Assembly (NCBI GenBank): GCA_017617635.1
Contig: JAFZVW010000051.1
Span: 1 to 64,000 of the forward strand
Direction of reading: 5' to 3'
DNA: 64,000 nt
DNA from: Bacteroidaceae bacterium
GTDB lineage: Bacteria > Bacteroidota > Bacteroidia > Bacteroidales > Bacteroidaceae
Part shown: piece after piece, positions 8,507-17,311 of the stretch
Position numbering within the stretch: the stretch's first letter is position 1
Layout: every line of letters begins with the position of its first letter
Made by a program: the position numbers and the translations under genes
The notes under the pieces: model-generated
Told to the model about the DNA's origin: nothing
Databases searched by the model: none
The model's input: only the letters and a program-made list of their open reading frames with translations

Positions 8507-8539
8507 TTTGATACAACTCGGTAAATTTAACTATCTTTG
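8507..8539 (+). promoter_or_regulatory. Promoter for dnaB
   Basis: TTTG at 8507-8510, a 21-base spacer and TATCTTTG at 8532-8539, about 23 bases before the ATG at 8563. Confidence 0.75.
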
Positions 8540-8562
8540 CACGGCAAAAAAAATCAAATATC

Positions 8563-10098
8563 ATGGCAACGACAAGGAGAAAGTCAAATACTAAGATAGT
8601 AGAGGTACCGCAGATGGATACTCTGGGGCACAAGCAACCGCAGAACCTGGAGATGGAGACTGCCGTGCTGGGTGCGCTGATGAATGAGCAGGATGCTTTT
8701 GGCGAGGTGGCTGAGATACTGAAACCGGAGTGTTTCTATGACCACCGTAACCAGCTGGTATATGATGCAATACGTGATCTGGCAGCCAAGCAGAAACCGG
8801 TGGATGTTATTACGGTTATCGACCAGCTCGAGAAGAAAGGCCAGCTGGATGAAGTTGGCGGTATGTCGTATGTGGCTCAGCTGAGTGATGCTGTAATAAG
8901 CAGCGCACATATTGAATATCATGCGCGTATTATCCAGCAGAAGTTCATTGCCAGACAGATGATTACATTTGCCTCGCATCTGCTGCAGGATGCCTTTGAC
9001 CCGGGAACGGATGTGGGTGAGCTGATGCAGAGTGCCGAGGGGCAGCTTTTTGAAATGAGCCAGGCTAATCTGAAGAAGGACTATACGCAGATTAACCCGG
9101 TTGTCAAGGAGGCCTATGAGATGGTGCAGCGTGCTGCCGCCAGGGATGACGGGTTGTCGGGACTGCCTTCGGGCTTTGAACAACTGGACAAGATTACGAA
9201 CGGCTGGCAGAATTCGGACCTGATTATAATTGCAGCACGTCCGGCTATGGGTAAGACGGCATTCGTTATCTCGATGATGAGGAAGATGGCTATCGACCAT
9301 AAGATTCCATGTGCAATGTTTACGCTTGAGATGAGCAACGTGCAGCTGGTGAACCGTCTGATGGTGAACGTCTGCGAGATTACGGGCGAAAAGATTCGCA
9401 GCGGTCAGCTTGCCCCGTATGAATGGGCTCAGCTTGACAGCCGTATCACACAGCTGTATGATACGCCGATTTACCTGGACGACTCGTCGGGTCTGAGTGT
9501 GTTTGAATTGCGTACGAAGGCAAGGAGGCTGGTTCGTGAACATGGTGTGAAGATTATATTCATCGATTACCTGCAGCTGTTGAATGCAAGCGGTATGAAC
9601 TGTAATTCGCGTCAGGAGGAGGTTGCCGTTATCTCACGTTCTCTGAAGCAGCTGGCCAAGGAGCTGCAGATTCCGATTATTGCATTGAGTCAGCTGAACC
9701 GTGGTGTTGAGACCCGTGGCAAGAGTGACGATGACGAGAGCAAGCGTCCTGTGCTGAGCGACTTGCGTGAATCGGGTGCTATTGAGCAGGATGCTGACAT
9801 GGTTTGCATGATTCACCGTCCTGAGTATTATAAGCTGTATCAGGACAGCGCGGGACAAGACTTACGTGGAAAGGCGATAATCATTATTGCCAAACACCGT
9901 AACGGAAGAGTGGGTGATATTGTACTGGAATTCCGTAACGAATATGCACGTTTTGCTGATCCGAGCGAAACGCAGTATATTCCCGCACCGAATGACCAGG
10001 GCGGTACTATAGTGTCGCAGGGATTGAGTCCTGAGGAATTAGATAGTATCAGGGATAAAAGAATCTTTGAAACCTCGAACGAGACACCTGAATTCTGA
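8563..10098 (+). CDS. dnaB: Replicative DNA helicase DnaB
   Basis: 511 residues. An N-terminal helical domain (about 25-130, starting LEMETAVLGALM) binds primase. A linker leads to a RecA-type motor (about 185-480) with Walker A ARPAMGKTAF, Walker B IIFIDYLQLL and the conserved ALSQLNRGVE / SDLRESGAIEQDAD segments. DnaB forms the hexameric ring that unwinds DNA at the fork. Length is normal, with no intein or insertion. The next gene, pheT, has its own -7 box, so dnaB is probably transcribed largely alone from the promoter at 8507. Confidence 0.97.
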   Translation: MATTRRKSNTKIVEVPQMDTLGHKQPQNLEMETAVLGALMNEQDAFGEVAEILKPECFYDHRNQLVYDAIRDLAAKQKPVDVITVIDQLEKKGQLDEVGGMSYVAQLSDAVISSAHIEYHARIIQQKFIARQMITFASHLLQDAFDPGTDVGELMQSAEGQLFEMSQANLKKDYTQINPVVKEAYEMVQRAAARDDGLSGLPSGFEQLDKITNGWQNSDLIIIAARPAMGKTAFVISMMRKMAIDHKIPCAMFTLEMSNVQLVNRLMVNVCEITGEKIRSGQLAPYEWAQLDSRITQLYDTPIYLDDSSGLSVFELRTKARRLVREHGVKIIFIDYLQLLNASGMNCNSRQEEVAVISRSLKQLAKELQIPIIALSQLNRGVETRGKSDDDESKRPVLSDLRESGAIEQDADMVCMIHRPEYYKLYQDSAGQDLRGKAIIIIAKHRNGRVGDIVLEFRNEYARFADPSETQYIPAPNDQGGTIVSQGLSPEELDSIRDKRIFETSNETPEF

Positions 10099-10113
10099 TT
10101 TTTGGGATTATAA

Positions 10114-10145
10114 TTCGGTTTATTGGGTGTTTTTTTGTATCTTTG
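10114..10145 (+). promoter_or_regulatory. Probable promoter for pheT
   Basis: TATCTTTG at 10138-10145 is a perfect -7 box. Twenty bases upstream is TTCG (10114-10117), a three-of-four match to the -33 element. The pheT ATG follows about 30 bases downstream. Confidence 0.5.
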
Positions 10146-10175
10146 CACCCAAATTTGAATAAAATATTATAAGGT

Positions 10176-12683
10176 ATGAATATTTCATATAAGTGGCTGA
10201 AGGACTATGTTGACTTTGACCTGACTGCTGACGAGGTTGCAGCGGCCCTGACAAGTATAGGACTTGAGGTGGGCAGCGTTGAGGAGGTTCAGTCTGTCAA
10301 GGGTGGTCTTGAAGGCCTGTGGGTTGCCGAGGTTTTGACTTGTGAGGCGCATCCCAATAGTGACCACATGCATATCTGCAGTGTGAATGTCGGTCAGGGT
10401 GAGCCGTTGCAGATTGTCTGTGGTGCTCCGAATGTCGCAGCTGGCCAGAAGGTGATTGCTGCCGTGGTTGGTACCAAGTTGTATGATGGTGACGAGGAGT
10501 TCGTAATCAAGCGCAGCAAGTTGCGTGGTGTCGAATCCATGGGTATGCTGTGTGCTGAGGATGAAATTGGCATTGGAACCAGTCATGACGGTATAATCGT
10601 ATTGCCCGGTGATGCCGTAGTGGGTACTCCGGCTAAGGAATATTACAATCTGGAGAGTGACTATGTGATTGAAGTGGATATTACCCCTAACCGTGCAGAT
10701 GCCTGCAGTCATTACGGTGTTGCACGTGATTTGTTTGCATGGCTCGTCCAGAACGGCTACAAGACAAGCTTGCACCGTCCTTCGTGCGAAGGTTTCAGTA
10801 TTGATAATGAGAATCTGGTGATTCCTGTTGAGGTGGAGGCTGAGGAGGCCTGTCCCCGTTATTGCGCTCTGACTCTGACTGACTGTGAAGTGAAGGAGAG
10901 TCCCGAATGGCTGAAGGACAGGCTGAATATCATCGGTCTCAGGCCGATAAACAATATCGTTGACATCACAAACTATATTATGATGGCCTATGGCCAACCC
11001 CTGCATTGCTTTGATGCTGATATGATTGAGGGTGGCAAGGTTGTTGTTAAGACTATGCCTGAGGGTACTGCATTTGTCACCCTGGACGGTGAGGAACACA
11101 AACTGAGTGATCGTGACCTGGCTATATGCAATGCCAGTGAACCTATGTGTATTGCCGGCGTGTTTGGCGGAAAGGGCAGCGGTACCTATGAGAGCACGAG
11201 GAATGTGCTGCTGGAGAGTGCATACTTCAATCCGACATGGATTCGCAAGAGCAGCAGGCGTCATGCCCTACAGACGGATGCTTCGTTCCGTTTTGAGCGC
11301 GGCATTGACCCGAATGGGCAGATATATGCCTTGAAGCAGGCTGCCATTATGGCTAAGGAACTGGCTGGTGCCAAGGTTAGCATGCAGATTGTGGATGTTT
11401 GTCCTAAGCCTGTAAAGCCGTTTGAGGTGGATGTGAAATATGCGTATGTCGATTCGCTGATTGGCAAGCATATTCCTGCAGATACAGTCAAGAGTATTGT
11501 GGCTTCGCTGGAGATGGAAATCCTAAGCGAGGATGCAGAGGGGCTGAAACTGTCCGTTCCTGCCTATCGTGTTGATGTTCAGCGTCCATGTGATGTGGTT
11601 GAGGATATCCTGCGTATCTATGGTTACAACAATATCGAGATTCCGTCGACCTTGCATTCGTCGCTTTCAGTAAAGGGTGATGTTGACAGGAGTCATAAGT
11701 TGCAGAATATCGTTGCTGAGCAGCTGGTGGGTTGCGGTTTCCACGAGATACTGAACAACTCGCTGCAGAAGGGTGCTTATCTGGATGGATTGACAAGCTA
11801 CAAATCCGAAAACAGTGTTGTATTGATGAATGCCTTGTCGCAGGACCTGAATGCTATGCGCCAGACTTTGCTGTTTGGTGGTCTTGAGTGCATTGCCCGC
11901 AATACGGCTTATCGCAATCCTGACCAGCGTCTTTTTGAGTTTGGCAATTGTTACTATTTTAATGCTGAGAAGAAGTGTCCGGAGATAATTCAGGGTGTCA
12001 GCAGCAGTCGTGACCCTGAAGTGATAGAGCATGTTCTGGATGCATATTCTGAGGACTATCACATGGGCTTGTGGGTTACCGGCCGTCGTGTGAACGGCAA
12101 CTGGGCTCATGTGAACGAGGAAACGTCGTATGCTGAACTGAAAGCTTATGTGATGAATGTCCTGGAGCGTCTGGGTGTACCTATGGGTATGATTGTGTTT
12201 GCAGAGGGTGGTGAGGATATCTTCGACAAGAGTCAGGAGATAAGAAACCGCGGTGGCAAGGCTATGGTCAAGATGGGTATCGTAAGCCGTGCAATCTTGA
12301 AGAAATTCGACATCGATAATCCTGTGTATTTTGCTGATATCAACTGGAAACTGATAATGAAGGCTGTTAAGAATCAGGATGTCAAGTATCACGACATAAG
12401 CAAGTTCCCTGCAGTAAGCCGTGACCTGGCCTTGCTTCTGGATGTAAGCGTAGAGTTTGCAAGGATTGAGGAGATTGCATACAAGACGGAGAAAAAACTA
12501 TTGAAGAGCGTTTCGTTGTTTGATGTATATGAGGGCAAGAACCTGCCTGAGGGTAAGAAGTCGTATGCTGTAAACTTTGTCTTGCAGGATGAAACCAGGA
12601 CACTGAACGACAAGGCTATTGATGCTGTAATGCAGAAGCTGATTAACAACCTCAAACAACAACTCGGAGCAGAGCTGCGATAA
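10176..12683 (+). CDS. pheT: Phenylalanine--tRNA ligase beta subunit
   Basis: 835 residues, in the usual 790-840 range. It has the N-terminal B1 domain (NISYKWLKDYVDFD), an EMAP/tRNA-binding-like OB fold at about 40-155 (VAEVLTCEAHPNSDHMHIC), B3/B4 (the editing region), B5, the catalytic-like core and a C-terminal anticodon-binding B8 domain (HDISKFPAVSRDLALLL). With PheS, encoded elsewhere, it forms the alpha2beta2 enzyme that charges tRNA-Phe and edits mischarged Tyr-tRNA. The yebC gene follows after a 56-base gap with no clear terminator. Confidence 0.97.
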   Translation: MNISYKWLKDYVDFDLTADEVAAALTSIGLEVGSVEEVQSVKGGLEGLWVAEVLTCEAHPNSDHMHICSVNVGQGEPLQIVCGAPNVAAGQKVIAAVVGTKLYDGDEEFVIKRSKLRGVESMGMLCAEDEIGIGTSHDGIIVLPGDAVVGTPAKEYYNLESDYVIEVDITPNRADACSHYGVARDLFAWLVQNGYKTSLHRPSCEGFSIDNENLVIPVEVEAEEACPRYCALTLTDCEVKESPEWLKDRLNIIGLRPINNIVDITNYIMMAYGQPLHCFDADMIEGGKVVVKTMPEGTAFVTLDGEEHKLSDRDLAICNASEPMCIAGVFGGKGSGTYESTRNVLLESAYFNPTWIRKSSRRHALQTDASFRFERGIDPNGQIYALKQAAIMAKELAGAKVSMQIVDVCPKPVKPFEVDVKYAYVDSLIGKHIPADTVKSIVASLEMEILSEDAEGLKLSVPAYRVDVQRPCDVVEDILRIYGYNNIEIPSTLHSSLSVKGDVDRSHKLQNIVAEQLVGCGFHEILNNSLQKGAYLDGLTSYKSENSVVLMNALSQDLNAMRQTLLFGGLECIARNTAYRNPDQRLFEFGNCYYFNAEKKCPEIIQGVSSSRDPEVIEHVLDAYSEDYHMGLWVTGRRVNGNWAHVNEETSYAELKAYVMNVLERLGVPMGMIVFAEGGEDIFDKSQEIRNRGGKAMVKMGIVSRAILKKFDIDNPVYFADINWKLIMKAVKNQDVKYHDISKFPAVSRDLALLLDVSVEFARIEEIAYKTEKKLLKSVSLFDVYEGKNLPEGKKSYAVNFVLQDETRTLNDKAIDAVMQKLINNLKQQLGAELR

Positions 12684-12739
12684 GGTTTCAGCGACATAAC
12701 TATATTACGTCATAAAAATATTACGAAAAAAATAAAACT

Positions 12740-13480
12740 ATGGGAAGAGCATTTGAATACCGTAAGGCTACTAAATTGAAGAGATGGGGTCACATGGCAA
12801 AGACTTTCACCCGTCTGGGAAAACAGATTGCCATTGCTGTCAAGGCAGGTGGTCCGGAGCCTGAGAACAACCCCTCGTTGCGTTCAGTCATAGCCGTCTG
12901 CAAGCGCGAGAACATGCCTAAGGACAATATCGAGCGTGCCATCAAGAATGCAATGGGCAAGGACCAGAGTGACTACAAGAGCGTAACCTACGAAGGATAT
13001 GGCCCTCATGGTGTTGCCGTTTTTGTTGATACACTGACTGACAACACAACCCGTACAGTGGCTGACGTACGAAGTATCTTCAACAAGTTCAACGGCAACA
13101 TGGGTACAACGGGCTCTCTGTCATTCCTGTTTGATCATAAATGTGTTTTCACATTTAAGAAAAAGGCTGACATGGATATGGATGACTTTATCCTTGAAAT
13201 GATTGACTACGGAATCGACGAGGATTATGATGAAGAGTACGACGAGGAGAAAGATGAAACCACAATCACCATATACGGTGAACCTACAAGTTACAGTGAA
13301 ATCCAAAAGGCTTTGGAGGCTCAGGGCCTTGAAGAGGTAGGTGGTGAATTCACATACATACCGAACGACCTGAAGGATGTAACTCCTGAGCAGCGTGAGA
13401 CTATAAACAAAATGGTTGAACGTCTTGAGGAGTTTGATGACGTCCAGACGGTTTACACAAATATGAAACCTGAGGAGTAG
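12740..13480 (+). CDS. YebC/TACO1-family protein
   Basis: 246 residues that match YebC/PmpR/TACO1 along their length: MGRAFEYRKATKLKRWGHMAK at the start, then the GGPEPENNPSLRSVI and ENMPKDNIERAI helices, the YEGYGPHGVAV strand and an acidic C-terminal domain. Members have been described both as DNA-binding transcription regulators and as ribosome-associated factors that relieve stalling at proline-rich sequences; the sequence does not decide between them. Residues about 150-175 are unusually rich in Asp/Glu (DEDYDEEYDEEKDE). The lipoprotein gene starts 17 bases downstream. Confidence 0.93.
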   Translation: MGRAFEYRKATKLKRWGHMAKTFTRLGKQIAIAVKAGGPEPENNPSLRSVIAVCKRENMPKDNIERAIKNAMGKDQSDYKSVTYEGYGPHGVAVFVDTLTDNTTRTVADVRSIFNKFNGNMGTTGSLSFLFDHKCVFTFKKKADMDMDDFILEMIDYGIDEDYDEEYDEEKDETTITIYGEPTSYSEIQKALEAQGLEEVGGEFTYIPNDLKDVTPEQRETINKMVERLEEFDDVQTVYTNMKPEE

Positions 13481-13497
13481 TCGACATCAGGCAGGGT

Positions 13498-13902
13498 TTG
13501 ATGGTGAGGCTTCTGTTAGCGGCAATTGCTGTTTTGACGCTTGCATGCTGCGGGCGCGAAAGCTATGATGAAAAGACTGCGCGTGAAATGTCTGAGTACT
13601 CGCAAACGCAATGCCCTCGCAGGATAGATCCGTATACAATTCTGGATAGTATAGTATACAGGAGTGATTGCAGGGAGTTGTGTCATTTCTATACGGTACA
13701 GGATACCTTGGATAACGAGGAAGTGTACAGCGATGAACTTTGTAATGAGTTCCGCGATAAACTGCTGACTAATATCCGTAACAGTGTCGGAATGAAAACG
13801 TACAAGTCGCATGGCGTTAATTTTGCATACCAGTACCGCTCGGGCAGGACAGGGAAGGTCTATCTGGATATTAAATTCAGCAGTTCGGATTATAAGGAGT
13901 AG
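13498..13902 (+). CDS. Putative lipoprotein, function unknown
   Basis: 134 residues with a short hydrophobic leader ending in LTLACCG. A lipid-modified Cys at residue 17 is likely, although the -3 position (Thr) is not ideal. The mature part is polar with several Cys (QCPRR, SDCRELCHF), which suggests a disulfide-stabilised periplasmic fold. I do not recognise the family. It lies 17 bases after yebC, so it is probably co-transcribed, and it is followed by a strong hairpin terminator at 13927. Confidence 0.6.
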   Translation: MMVRLLLAAIAVLTLACCGRESYDEKTAREMSEYSQTQCPRRIDPYTILDSIVYRSDCRELCHFYTVQDTLDNEEVYSDELCNEFRDKLLTNIRNSVGMKTYKSHGVNFAYQYRSGRTGKVYLDIKFSSSDYKE

Positions 13903-13926
13903 TCTTTTTATCCCCTAAAATACTAC

Positions 13927-13973
13927 AAATAGCAACAAAATATGTTGTATAGCATATATTTGTTGCTATTTTA
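13927..13973 (+). terminator. Intrinsic terminator after yebC-lipoprotein
   Basis: An arm at 13927-13944 (AAATAGCAACAAAATATG) pairs with 13953-13971 with one bulged base around an eight-base loop, and a T-rich run follows. It closes the yebC transcript just before a new promoter. Confidence 0.75.
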
Positions 13974-14005
13974 TTTGTGTGTATCAGAAAAACTATTTAA
14001 TTTTG
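13974..14005 (+). promoter_or_regulatory. Promoter for the small winged-helix gene
   Basis: TTTG at 13974-13977, a 20-base spacer and TAATTTTG at 13998-14005. It gives a leader of about 60 bases before the ATG at 14075. Confidence 0.65.
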
Positions 14006-14074
14006 CAAAGCAAAACACAAGAAACGTGTGTTAGCGTAAATTAGGTTTAGATTATTTATTAAGGTAAAAAAATT

Positions 14075-14275
14075 ATGACTGAAAAGATTGGTTGCGTTGC
14101 AGGTGCAGTTTGGGCTGCTCTGAACGAGAATGGTGCTATGTCATCAAAGGACCTGAAGAAGGTTGCAAAGATTAAGACAGACAAGGATCTCTACCTGGCT
14201 ATGGGTTGGCTGTGCCGCGAGGACAAGCTGAACGTAGTTGAGGAGGGTAAGGAAATTACTCTTTCACTAAAGTAA
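14075..14275 (+). CDS. Small winged helix-turn-helix protein (DUF2582-type)
   Basis: A 66-residue protein made almost entirely of one winged-helix domain: MTEKIGCVAGAVWAALNE, then GAMSSKDLKKVAKIKTDKDLYLAMGWLCREDKL and a wing (NVVEEGKEITLSL). It matches the short winged-helix family (DUF2582) common in Bacteroidota. Such proteins are presumed to bind DNA, but targets are not known. The gene is monocistronic: it has its own consensus promoter at 13974 and a perfect hairpin at 14318. The A-rich stretch just before the ATG is typical of highly translated genes in this phylum. High expression is my inference. Confidence 0.85.
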   Translation: MTEKIGCVAGAVWAALNENGAMSSKDLKKVAKIKTDKDLYLAMGWLCREDKLNVVEEGKEITLSLK

Positions 14276-14317
14276 TCCTGCATCCGAAACGGGTTATTTA
14301 CTAATAGCCTATTATAC

Positions 14318-14349
14318 AGTAAACCCTGCAGATTTCTGCAGGGTTTACT
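14318..14349. terminator. Perfect bidirectional terminator hairpin
   Basis: AGTAAACCCTGCAG at 14318-14331 pairs perfectly over 14 bases with 14336-14349 around an ATTT loop. It lies between the convergent winged-helix gene and the FHA gene and can serve both. Confidence 0.85.
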
Positions 14350-14374
14350 TGTTATATGTAATCAATCATAAGAT

Positions 14375-14914
14375 TTAATTCTCCTCGGCACATCGCATTA
14401 TCAGGGTAGTTGCTCCAATGGTAATAATATCGCCGTCCTGAAGTGTAACCCGCTCGTTGTTGCCCAGTATGCTATTCATGTAGAATGTGCCTGTGCCGCT
14501 TGGGCCGTCACGCAGTATGTACTGCAATTTGCCGTTTTTATCCTGTTTGACCTGTATTACACAGTGTAGCGTGTCGATGCTGGGATCAACGGTTTCGATT
14601 GGCTGGTTGATGGATGTTCCCTGTACATAGCGTCCAATCTTGTTTTCTCCAAGTTGCAGGGACAGTATCTGCTTGAAGTGGAATACATTTTCGACAACGA
14701 CTATGCTTCCGTATTTTCTGGATGCTTCCTCCTCTTCAGCCTTCAGGCGTATATGCTCGTTCTTCTGTGTCTCACGGGTAGGGGAGCTTCCGAGACGTAT
14801 ACCGAACTGCTTGGAGCATTCGGTACACTGGAATACCAAGGTCTGACCGGCCTTGTATTTGGTCTCGTCGAAAGTTATATAGGAATTACATTTAGGGCAA
14901 CGGACACGTTTCAT
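14375..14914 (-). CDS. Zinc-ribbon plus FHA domain protein
   Basis: About 179 residues from the ATG at 14914. The N-terminal zinc ribbon has four cysteines (C6, C9, C30, C33: CPKC...CTEC), like the MJ0042-type ribbon. A charged linker (KAEEEEASRKYG) leads to a forkhead-associated domain at about 75-179 with IGRY and the DGPSGTGTFYMN loop. FHA domains bind phosphothreonine, yet no Ser/Thr kinase is encoded in this window. I chose ATG 14914 because it overlaps the upstream stop by four bases (ATGA); an ATG 15 bases earlier is possible. The coupling points to a shared role with the HU/SPOR protein. Confidence 0.82.
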   Translation of the reverse strand: MKRVRCPKCNSYITFDETKYKAGQTLVFQCTECSKQFGIRLGSSPTRETQKNEHIRLKAEEEEASRKYGSIVVVENVFHFKQILSLQLGENKIGRYVQGTSINQPIETVDPSIDTLHCVIQVKQDKNGKLQYILRDGPSGTGTFYMNSILGNNERVTLQDGDIITIGATTLIMRCAEEN

Positions 14915-15876
14915 AATGCCATAACCCAAATCTGTGCAAACAATGGATCCTTGTCGCGGATTTCATTCACTTTGGCATATGCCTTGGCTGAATCGTCTCC
15001 GTAACCTGCAAGTACAACACGTATCATCTTGCCGTTTACTACCTTGACGGCATTGTCAAGCCCCAGACCTTTCAGCTTCAGTACGTATGCATCTGCCATT
15101 TCGTTGCTGATGGCACTTGCCATTACTACGCAGTATCCGCTTGGTGTCAACTTTTCATCTTGCTTTGCCTGGGTCTGGATTACATTATCCTGCTTTTGGG
15201 ATGCTGCTGAATCATGTGGTTTGGCAATAACTGGCTGTTTGCCGTGTTGTGCCCTGACCATTGCTACAACTGATTCGATGTTATTCCATGAGAACAGGTG
15301 TGCTGTCTCCTGGGTACTGATGTTCTGCAACTGTGGCACAAACAAGATGAATGCAATAAGTAGAATTGCCGCTGCCGAAAGTGCGCGCTGTACGGTAGAA
15401 CGCTTGATACTGATTGTTATACGTGGAGTATCACTATCATTGTTGTTGCGCTCTGACTCCGGAAGCTTGGCAAACAGGAATGAGTCAAGACCATATAAGC
15501 CAGGTGAATTGATGCCGGCATCGCATACATTGAAGGTGAAACCAGAACCGCTTTGGCTTAATTCTCCGATTGAGCCGATTTCTACAGAGCCCTGTTCGAT
15601 AATCGTCGAACGTATGTCTGCAGCATAGTCCTCAATCCATTGGGCAGCTGTGCTGCGACGGACGTGGTGCATCCTGATTATGCAGTCTTCAAGCAGGGAA
15701 TCTTCGGGGGTTACAGTATTGTTGACGTAGACACTTCTGTACGGAGGTAAGAATGTCTGCTCGCTATAAACATAGCAAGCACTTTTGTTATCTGTTACAA
15801 ATGTGCATAAGCCCGGCACAGAAACTATGTCGTGTGTTGCCAGAAGATACTCTATATGTCTACTCAAGTCTTTCAC
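14911..15876 (-). CDS. HU-like (CCDC81-type) and SPOR domain membrane protein
   Basis: 321 residues. The N-terminal part (about 1-115) resembles the bacterial HU-CCDC81-type domain pair (MKDLSRHIEYLLATHDIVSVPG, then GSVEIGSIGELSQS). A single membrane helix sits at about 165-182. The periplasmic C terminus (about 246-321) is a SPOR domain (YCVVMASAISNEMADAYVLKLK), a fold that binds denuded peptidoglycan at division sites. This architecture is characteristic of Bacteroidota and suggests a link between a cytoplasmic DNA- or protein-binding module and the septal wall. The start is GTG, only about six bases from a -7 box, so the mRNA may be nearly leaderless. Confidence 0.82.
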   Translation of the reverse strand: MKDLSRHIEYLLATHDIVSVPGLCTFVTDNKSACYVYSEQTFLPPYRSVYVNNTVTPEDSLLEDCIIRMHHVRRSTAAQWIEDYAADIRSTIIEQGSVEIGSIGELSQSGSGFTFNVCDAGINSPGLYGLDSFLFAKLPESERNNNDSDTPRITISIKRSTVQRALSAAAILLIAFILFVPQLQNISTQETAHLFSWNNIESVVAMVRAQHGKQPVIAKPHDSAASQKQDNVIQTQAKQDEKLTPSGYCVVMASAISNEMADAYVLKLKGLGLDNAVKVVNGKMIRVVLAGYGDDSAKAYAKVNEIRDKDPLFAQIWVMAL

Positions 15877-15881
15877 CTTTG

Positions 15882-15913
15882 CAAAGATAGGATATTTTTA
15901 CAAAAGTGACAAG
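15882..15913 (-). promoter_or_regulatory. Probable promoter for the HU/SPOR-FHA pair
   Basis: On the minus strand, TATCTTTG at 15889-15882 is a perfect -7 box, with CTTG (15913-15910) 20 bases upstream as a three-of-four -33 element. Confidence 0.5.
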
Positions 15914-15973
15914 TTTGTGTGCAATATTTTTTCTTGCTCAGATAACATTTTTTTTGCGTTTTACCTTCTGTTT

Positions 15974-17287
15974 TCAGTCTTTCTTTTGAGTATCAACATT
16001 TTGCGCAGAAGAATTGTCAAAATTCTTCTTTTTATGACTACGACCATGACCGCCGCCTTTATACTTTCCCTTGTGTCCCCTGGTTCCTTTTGAAGCATGG
16101 TTGCCATGGGATGATTTGTGTCCGCGGAATTTTCCGTCATATTCGGGACCTGGACCTTCACTCTTGGGTATAGGCAGTTTCTCTACGCTGTGTCCGAGGA
16201 AGTTCTCTATCTTCATGAAGTCGTTCTGGTCCTTCTCGCTGACAAGGGTAACTGCATTGCCGCCTGCACCGGCCCTGGCAGTACGCCCAATACGGTGCAC
16301 ATAGTCTTCGGCATCATGTGGTACGTCGTAATTGACAACAAGTGTTATGTCGTCAATGTCAATACCGCGAGAAACAATGTCTGTCGCAATCAGAATATCA
16401 ATTTTGGCGGCACGGAAAAGATACATCACCTCGTCGCGTTCCTTCTGCTCAAGGTCGCTGTGAATTGCACGACAATTGAAACCTTTTCTTAAGAGTATAA
16501 GAGATAACTCTTTGGTTTTCTGTTTACTGCCGCTGAATATAATGACTCGTTCGGGCTTGCTGTCCTTGAATATATCATTCAGAATTCCAATCTTTTGGCT
16601 CTCGTAGCAGATATATGCCATCTGGTGAATTCGGTCGGCTGGTTTGCTGACGGCAAGCTTGATCTCTACGGGATTATGAAGTAGCGTGTGTGCAAGCTGA
16701 CGTATCTTGTCGGGCATCGTTGCACTGAACATTATTGTCTGGCGTTGTTGGGGGAGATACCTGGCAATCTGTAGTATATCGTCGTAGAATCCCATGTCCA
16801 GCATCCTGTCTGCTTCGTCTAATATAAAAAAAGATACGCGTGAAAGGTCAATATTGCCCAGAGAGAGATGGCTTATAAGACGGCCGGGGGTTGCTATAAT
16901 TACATCGGCACCATGTTGCATTCCGTGTTTTTCCTGTTCGTAGCGAATGCCGTCGTTTCCTCCGTATACGGCAACGCTACTGACGTCAGGAAGATGATAG
17001 GAGAATCCTTGCATTGCCTGGTCTATCTGCTGTGCCAATTCCCGTGTGGGTGACATAATGACACAATTTATTGCATCTTTGGGATAATCACCGTAGCTGA
17101 GTTCGCTGAGAACAGGCAGAAGATATGCAGCCGTCTTGCCCGTTCCTGTCTGTGCTATGCCAAGTACGTCGTGTCCTTCGAGAATTGGAGGAATTGCGTG
17201 TTCCTGGATTGGTGTACACCTCGTAAAGTTCATGTCGTCAAGTGCATCCAATACCGGGTCGCTGAGATTTGTTTCGTAAAAGTCCAC
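15974..17287 (-). CDS. DEAD-box RNA helicase, RhlE-like
   Basis: 437 residues with a full DEAD-box core: Q motif (FTRCTPIQ), motif I AQTGTGKT, PTRELAQQ, TPGR, motif II DEAD, SAT, and motif VI HRIGRTAR. The C-terminal tail of about 65 residues is strongly basic and low in complexity (Gly/His/Lys repeats such as GGHGRSHKKKN), the usual form of the RNA-anchoring tail in RhlE-type helicases. Likely roles are ribosome assembly and RNA turnover. It starts with ATG 24 bases downstream of the LptF/G gene on the same strand, so it is probably the last gene of the lon-tgt-permease run. Confidence 0.93.
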   Translation of the reverse strand: MDFYETNLSDPVLDALDDMNFTRCTPIQEHAIPPILEGHDVLGIAQTGTGKTAAYLLPVLSELSYGDYPKDAINCVIMSPTRELAQQIDQAMQGFSYHLPDVSSVAVYGGNDGIRYEQEKHGMQHGADVIIATPGRLISHLSLGNIDLSRVSFFILDEADRMLDMGFYDDILQIARYLPQQRQTIMFSATMPDKIRQLAHTLLHNPVEIKLAVSKPADRIHQMAYICYESQKIGILNDIFKDSKPERVIIFSGSKQKTKELSLILLRKGFNCRAIHSDLEQKERDEVMYLFRAAKIDILIATDIVSRGIDIDDITLVVNYDVPHDAEDYVHRIGRTARAGAGGNAVTLVSEKDQNDFMKIENFLGHSVEKLPIPKSEGPGPEYDGKFRGHKSSHGNHASKGTRGHKGKYKGGGHGRSHKKKNFDNSSAQNVDTQKKD

Positions 17288-17311
17288 AATTATATAAATA
17301 TAAATAGGTAA

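Noticed and set aside
12684..12739. dif-like palindrome near the pheT-yebC gap (ATAAC...GTCATAAA)
   Set aside because: Only a loose resemblance; arm lengths and the six-base centre do not fit a XerCD site, and the spot is between co-directional housekeeping genes.
13498..13902. Toxin-antitoxin pair formed by the lipoprotein and the small winged-helix gene
   Set aside because: The first has an export signal, and a strong terminator and a new promoter separate the two genes.
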